From Alphaproteobacteria bacterium (lineage in GTDB: Bacteria; Pseudomonadota; Alphaproteobacteria; Acetobacterales; Acetobacteraceae), in contig JAAFHD010000064.1 of assembly GCA_013298245.1 (NCBI GenBank), positions 1 to 12,521 of the forward strand: a stretch of DNA of 12,521 bases, given 5' to 3'. A model generated the notes under the pieces. It did no database searches and was not told where the DNA came from. It saw only the letters and a list, made by a program, of their open reading frames with translations. The position numbers and the translations under genes were made by a program. Positions 6,583-12,521 of this stretch are shown here, piece by piece. The first letter of the stretch is position 1; each line of letters begins with the position of its first letter.

Positions 6583-6957
6583 ATGGCCGATCTCGCGAAG
6601 CTGGTGGACGAACTGTCCAGCCTGACCGTCCTGGAAGCTGCTGAGCTGTCCAAGATGCTCGAAGACAAGTGGGGCGTCTCCGCCGCCGCGCCGGTGGCGG
6701 TTGCCGCCGCCGCGCCGGCCGCCGCCGCACCGGTCGCCGAAGCGCAGACTGAGTTCACTGTCATCCTGGCCGACGCCGGCGACAAGAAGATCAACGTCAT
6801 CAAGGAAATCCGCACCATCACGGGCCTGGGCCTGAAGGAAGCGAAGGACCTGGTGGAAGGCGCGCCCAAGACCGTCAAGGAAAGCGTGTCGAAGGACGAA
6901 GCCGACAAGATCAAGAAGGTGCTGGAAGAAAACGGCGCCAAGGTCGAGGTCAAGTAA
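6583..6957 (+). CDS. rplL: Large-subunit ribosomal protein L7/L12 (bL12)
   Basis: L7/L12 is the multicopy stalk protein that recruits translation GTPases. The 124 residues show the full three-part layout. Residues 1-33 form the N-terminal dimerisation domain that binds L10 ([22 protein letters not shown]). Residues 34-53 are an Ala/Pro/Val-rich flexible hinge encoded by near-repeats of GCCGCCGCGCCGG (6682-6694, 6706-6718). Residues 54-124 form the globular factor-binding domain, with [20 protein letters not shown] and [14 protein letters not shown] 6583 follows AAGGA at 6569-6573 with 9 nt spacing. The protein is acidic, normal for L12. It is followed by a 170-nt structured gap and rpoB, where E. 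coli has an attenuator and an RNase III site that lower rpoBC expression relative to the stalk proteins. Confidence 0.98.
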   Translation: MADLAKLVDELSSLTVLEAAELSKMLEDKWGVSAAAPVAVAAAAPAAAAPVAEAQTEFTVILADAGDKKINVIKEIRTITGLGLKEAKDLVEGAPKTVKESVSKDEADKIKKVLEENGAKVEVK

Positions 6958-6971
6958 GACCTGGACCTTCA

Positions 6972-6995
6972 CTCGCGGGGTTTCGGCCCCGCGGG
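6972..6995 (+). promoter_or_regulatory. GC-rich stem-loop after rplL, candidate attenuator or processing site
   Basis: Positions 6972-6980 pair with 6987-6995 (9 bp, one T-G pair; core CGCGGGG with CCCCGCG) around TTTCGG, in which TTCG can be closed by a T-G pair. It starts 14 nt after the rplL stop. No T-run follows, so any termination would be partial or assisted. Position parallels the E. coli rplL-rpoB attenuator; function is inferred. Confidence 0.55.
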
Positions 6996-7018
6996 CAGGT
7001 ACGAACTACCCGAAAGGG

Positions 7019-7039
7019 CGGGGATGGGCTCCATCCTCG
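7019..7039 (+). promoter_or_regulatory. Second stem-loop in the rplL-rpoB gap
   Basis: CGGGGATGG (7019-7027) pairs with CCATCCTCG (7031-7039), 9 bp with one G-T pair, around the 3-nt loop GCT. A TTTT lies 12 nt downstream (7052-7055). A small CCC-GAAA-GGG hairpin (7009-7018) precedes it. Together with 6972-6995 and 7089-7106 the gap can fold into several hairpins, suitable for processing or attenuation. Confidence 0.5.
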
Positions 7040-7088
7040 TCCTTCTCGGCGTTTTGCCTTTCGCCAGCCGGCGTTGGGCCTGGATTTC

Positions 7089-7106
7089 TGCCGGTTTTCG
7101 CCGGCG
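7089..7106 (+). promoter_or_regulatory. Stem-loop 21 nt upstream of the rpoB start
   Basis: GCCGG (7090-7094) pairs with CCGGC (7101-7105), extended by a T-G pair at 7089/7106, around TTTTCG. It ends just before the rpoB ribosome binding site (GAGGA, 7112-7116), so it could influence ribosome access. Confidence 0.4.
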
Positions 7107-7127
7107 CAGATGAGGATTTGAACAGGC

Positions 7128-11315
<4,188 letters not shown>

Positions 11316-11321
11316 ATGGGT

Positions 11322-11345
11322 CGGGCGCATCCGCGCCCGCCTTTT
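11322..11345 (+). terminator. Terminator-like hairpin between rpoB and rpoC
   Basis: CGGGCGC (11322-11328) pairs perfectly with GCGCCCG (11333-11339) around ATCC, followed after two bases by TTTT (11342-11345). The stem is strong but the T-run is short, so at most partial termination would be expected. rpoB and rpoC are needed in equal amounts, so an mRNA stability or pausing role is as likely. Confidence 0.4.
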
Positions 11346-11378
11346 GAATGCATGCGCATCGCGCAGGACGGAGATTAG

Positions 11379-12521
<1,143 letters not shown>

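Noticed and set aside
6682..6718. Short direct repeats (GCCGCCGCGCCGG) as a mobile or regulatory repeat
   Set aside because: They are inside rplL and simply encode the Ala/Pro-rich hinge.

Overview
The window is a high-GC chromosomal stretch. It looks like an alphaproteobacterium, most plausibly Rhodospirillales/Acetobacteraceae. This rests on the strong GC bias, the rplJ GTG start, the wording of RpoB, RpoC and HslU, and the thrB-rnhA pairing. The family-level call is inference. No tRNA, rRNA, IS element, phage gene or CRISPR array is visible.

Layout. (1) Plus strand, 1-2032: the 3' half of hslU (ATPase of the HslVU protease), then thrB (homoserine kinase, APH-fold type) and rnhA (RNase HI). 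The three are tightly packed: hslU and thrB are 15 nt apart, and thrB and rnhA overlap by 8 nt. (2) Minus strand, 2029-4392: one membrane-anchored GGDEF-EAL protein, predicted to make and/or degrade cyclic di-GMP, with both catalytic motifs intact. Its stop codon overlaps the rnhA stop codon on the opposite strand, inside the loop of a small inverted repeat. (3) A 213-nt divergent intergenic region, 4393-4605, with a weak candidate promoter and a leader stem for the next operon. (4) Plus strand, 4606-12521: the classical ribosomal protein/RNA polymerase cluster rplK-rplA-rplJ-rplL-rpoB-rpoC (L11, L1, L10, L7/L12, beta, beta'). rpoC runs off the right edge after 379 codons, before its catalytic NADFDGD loop.

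How the genes fit together. The right half is core information processing. L11 and the L10-L12 stalk form the GTPase-associated centre, L1 forms the opposite stalk, and beta plus beta' form the polymerase active site. Three of the gaps (rplA-rplJ 256 nt, rplL-rpoB 170 nt, rpoB-rpoC 69 nt) hold perfect or near-perfect GC-rich inverted repeats. The rplJ-rplL gap (82 nt) has a weaker one, and the 4-nt rplK-rplA gap has none. These are reasonable candidates for leader, attenuation or mRNA-processing elements that set stoichiometry. The rplA-rplJ gap is the richest.

I see no new multi-gene system here. The gene content is ordinary. The points most worth a second look are the structured rplA-rplJ leader, the divergent cyclic-di-GMP gene lying where nusG/secE usually precede rplK, and the overlapping convergent stops. 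The very long minus-strand ORF opposite rpoB/rpoC is a codon-bias shadow.
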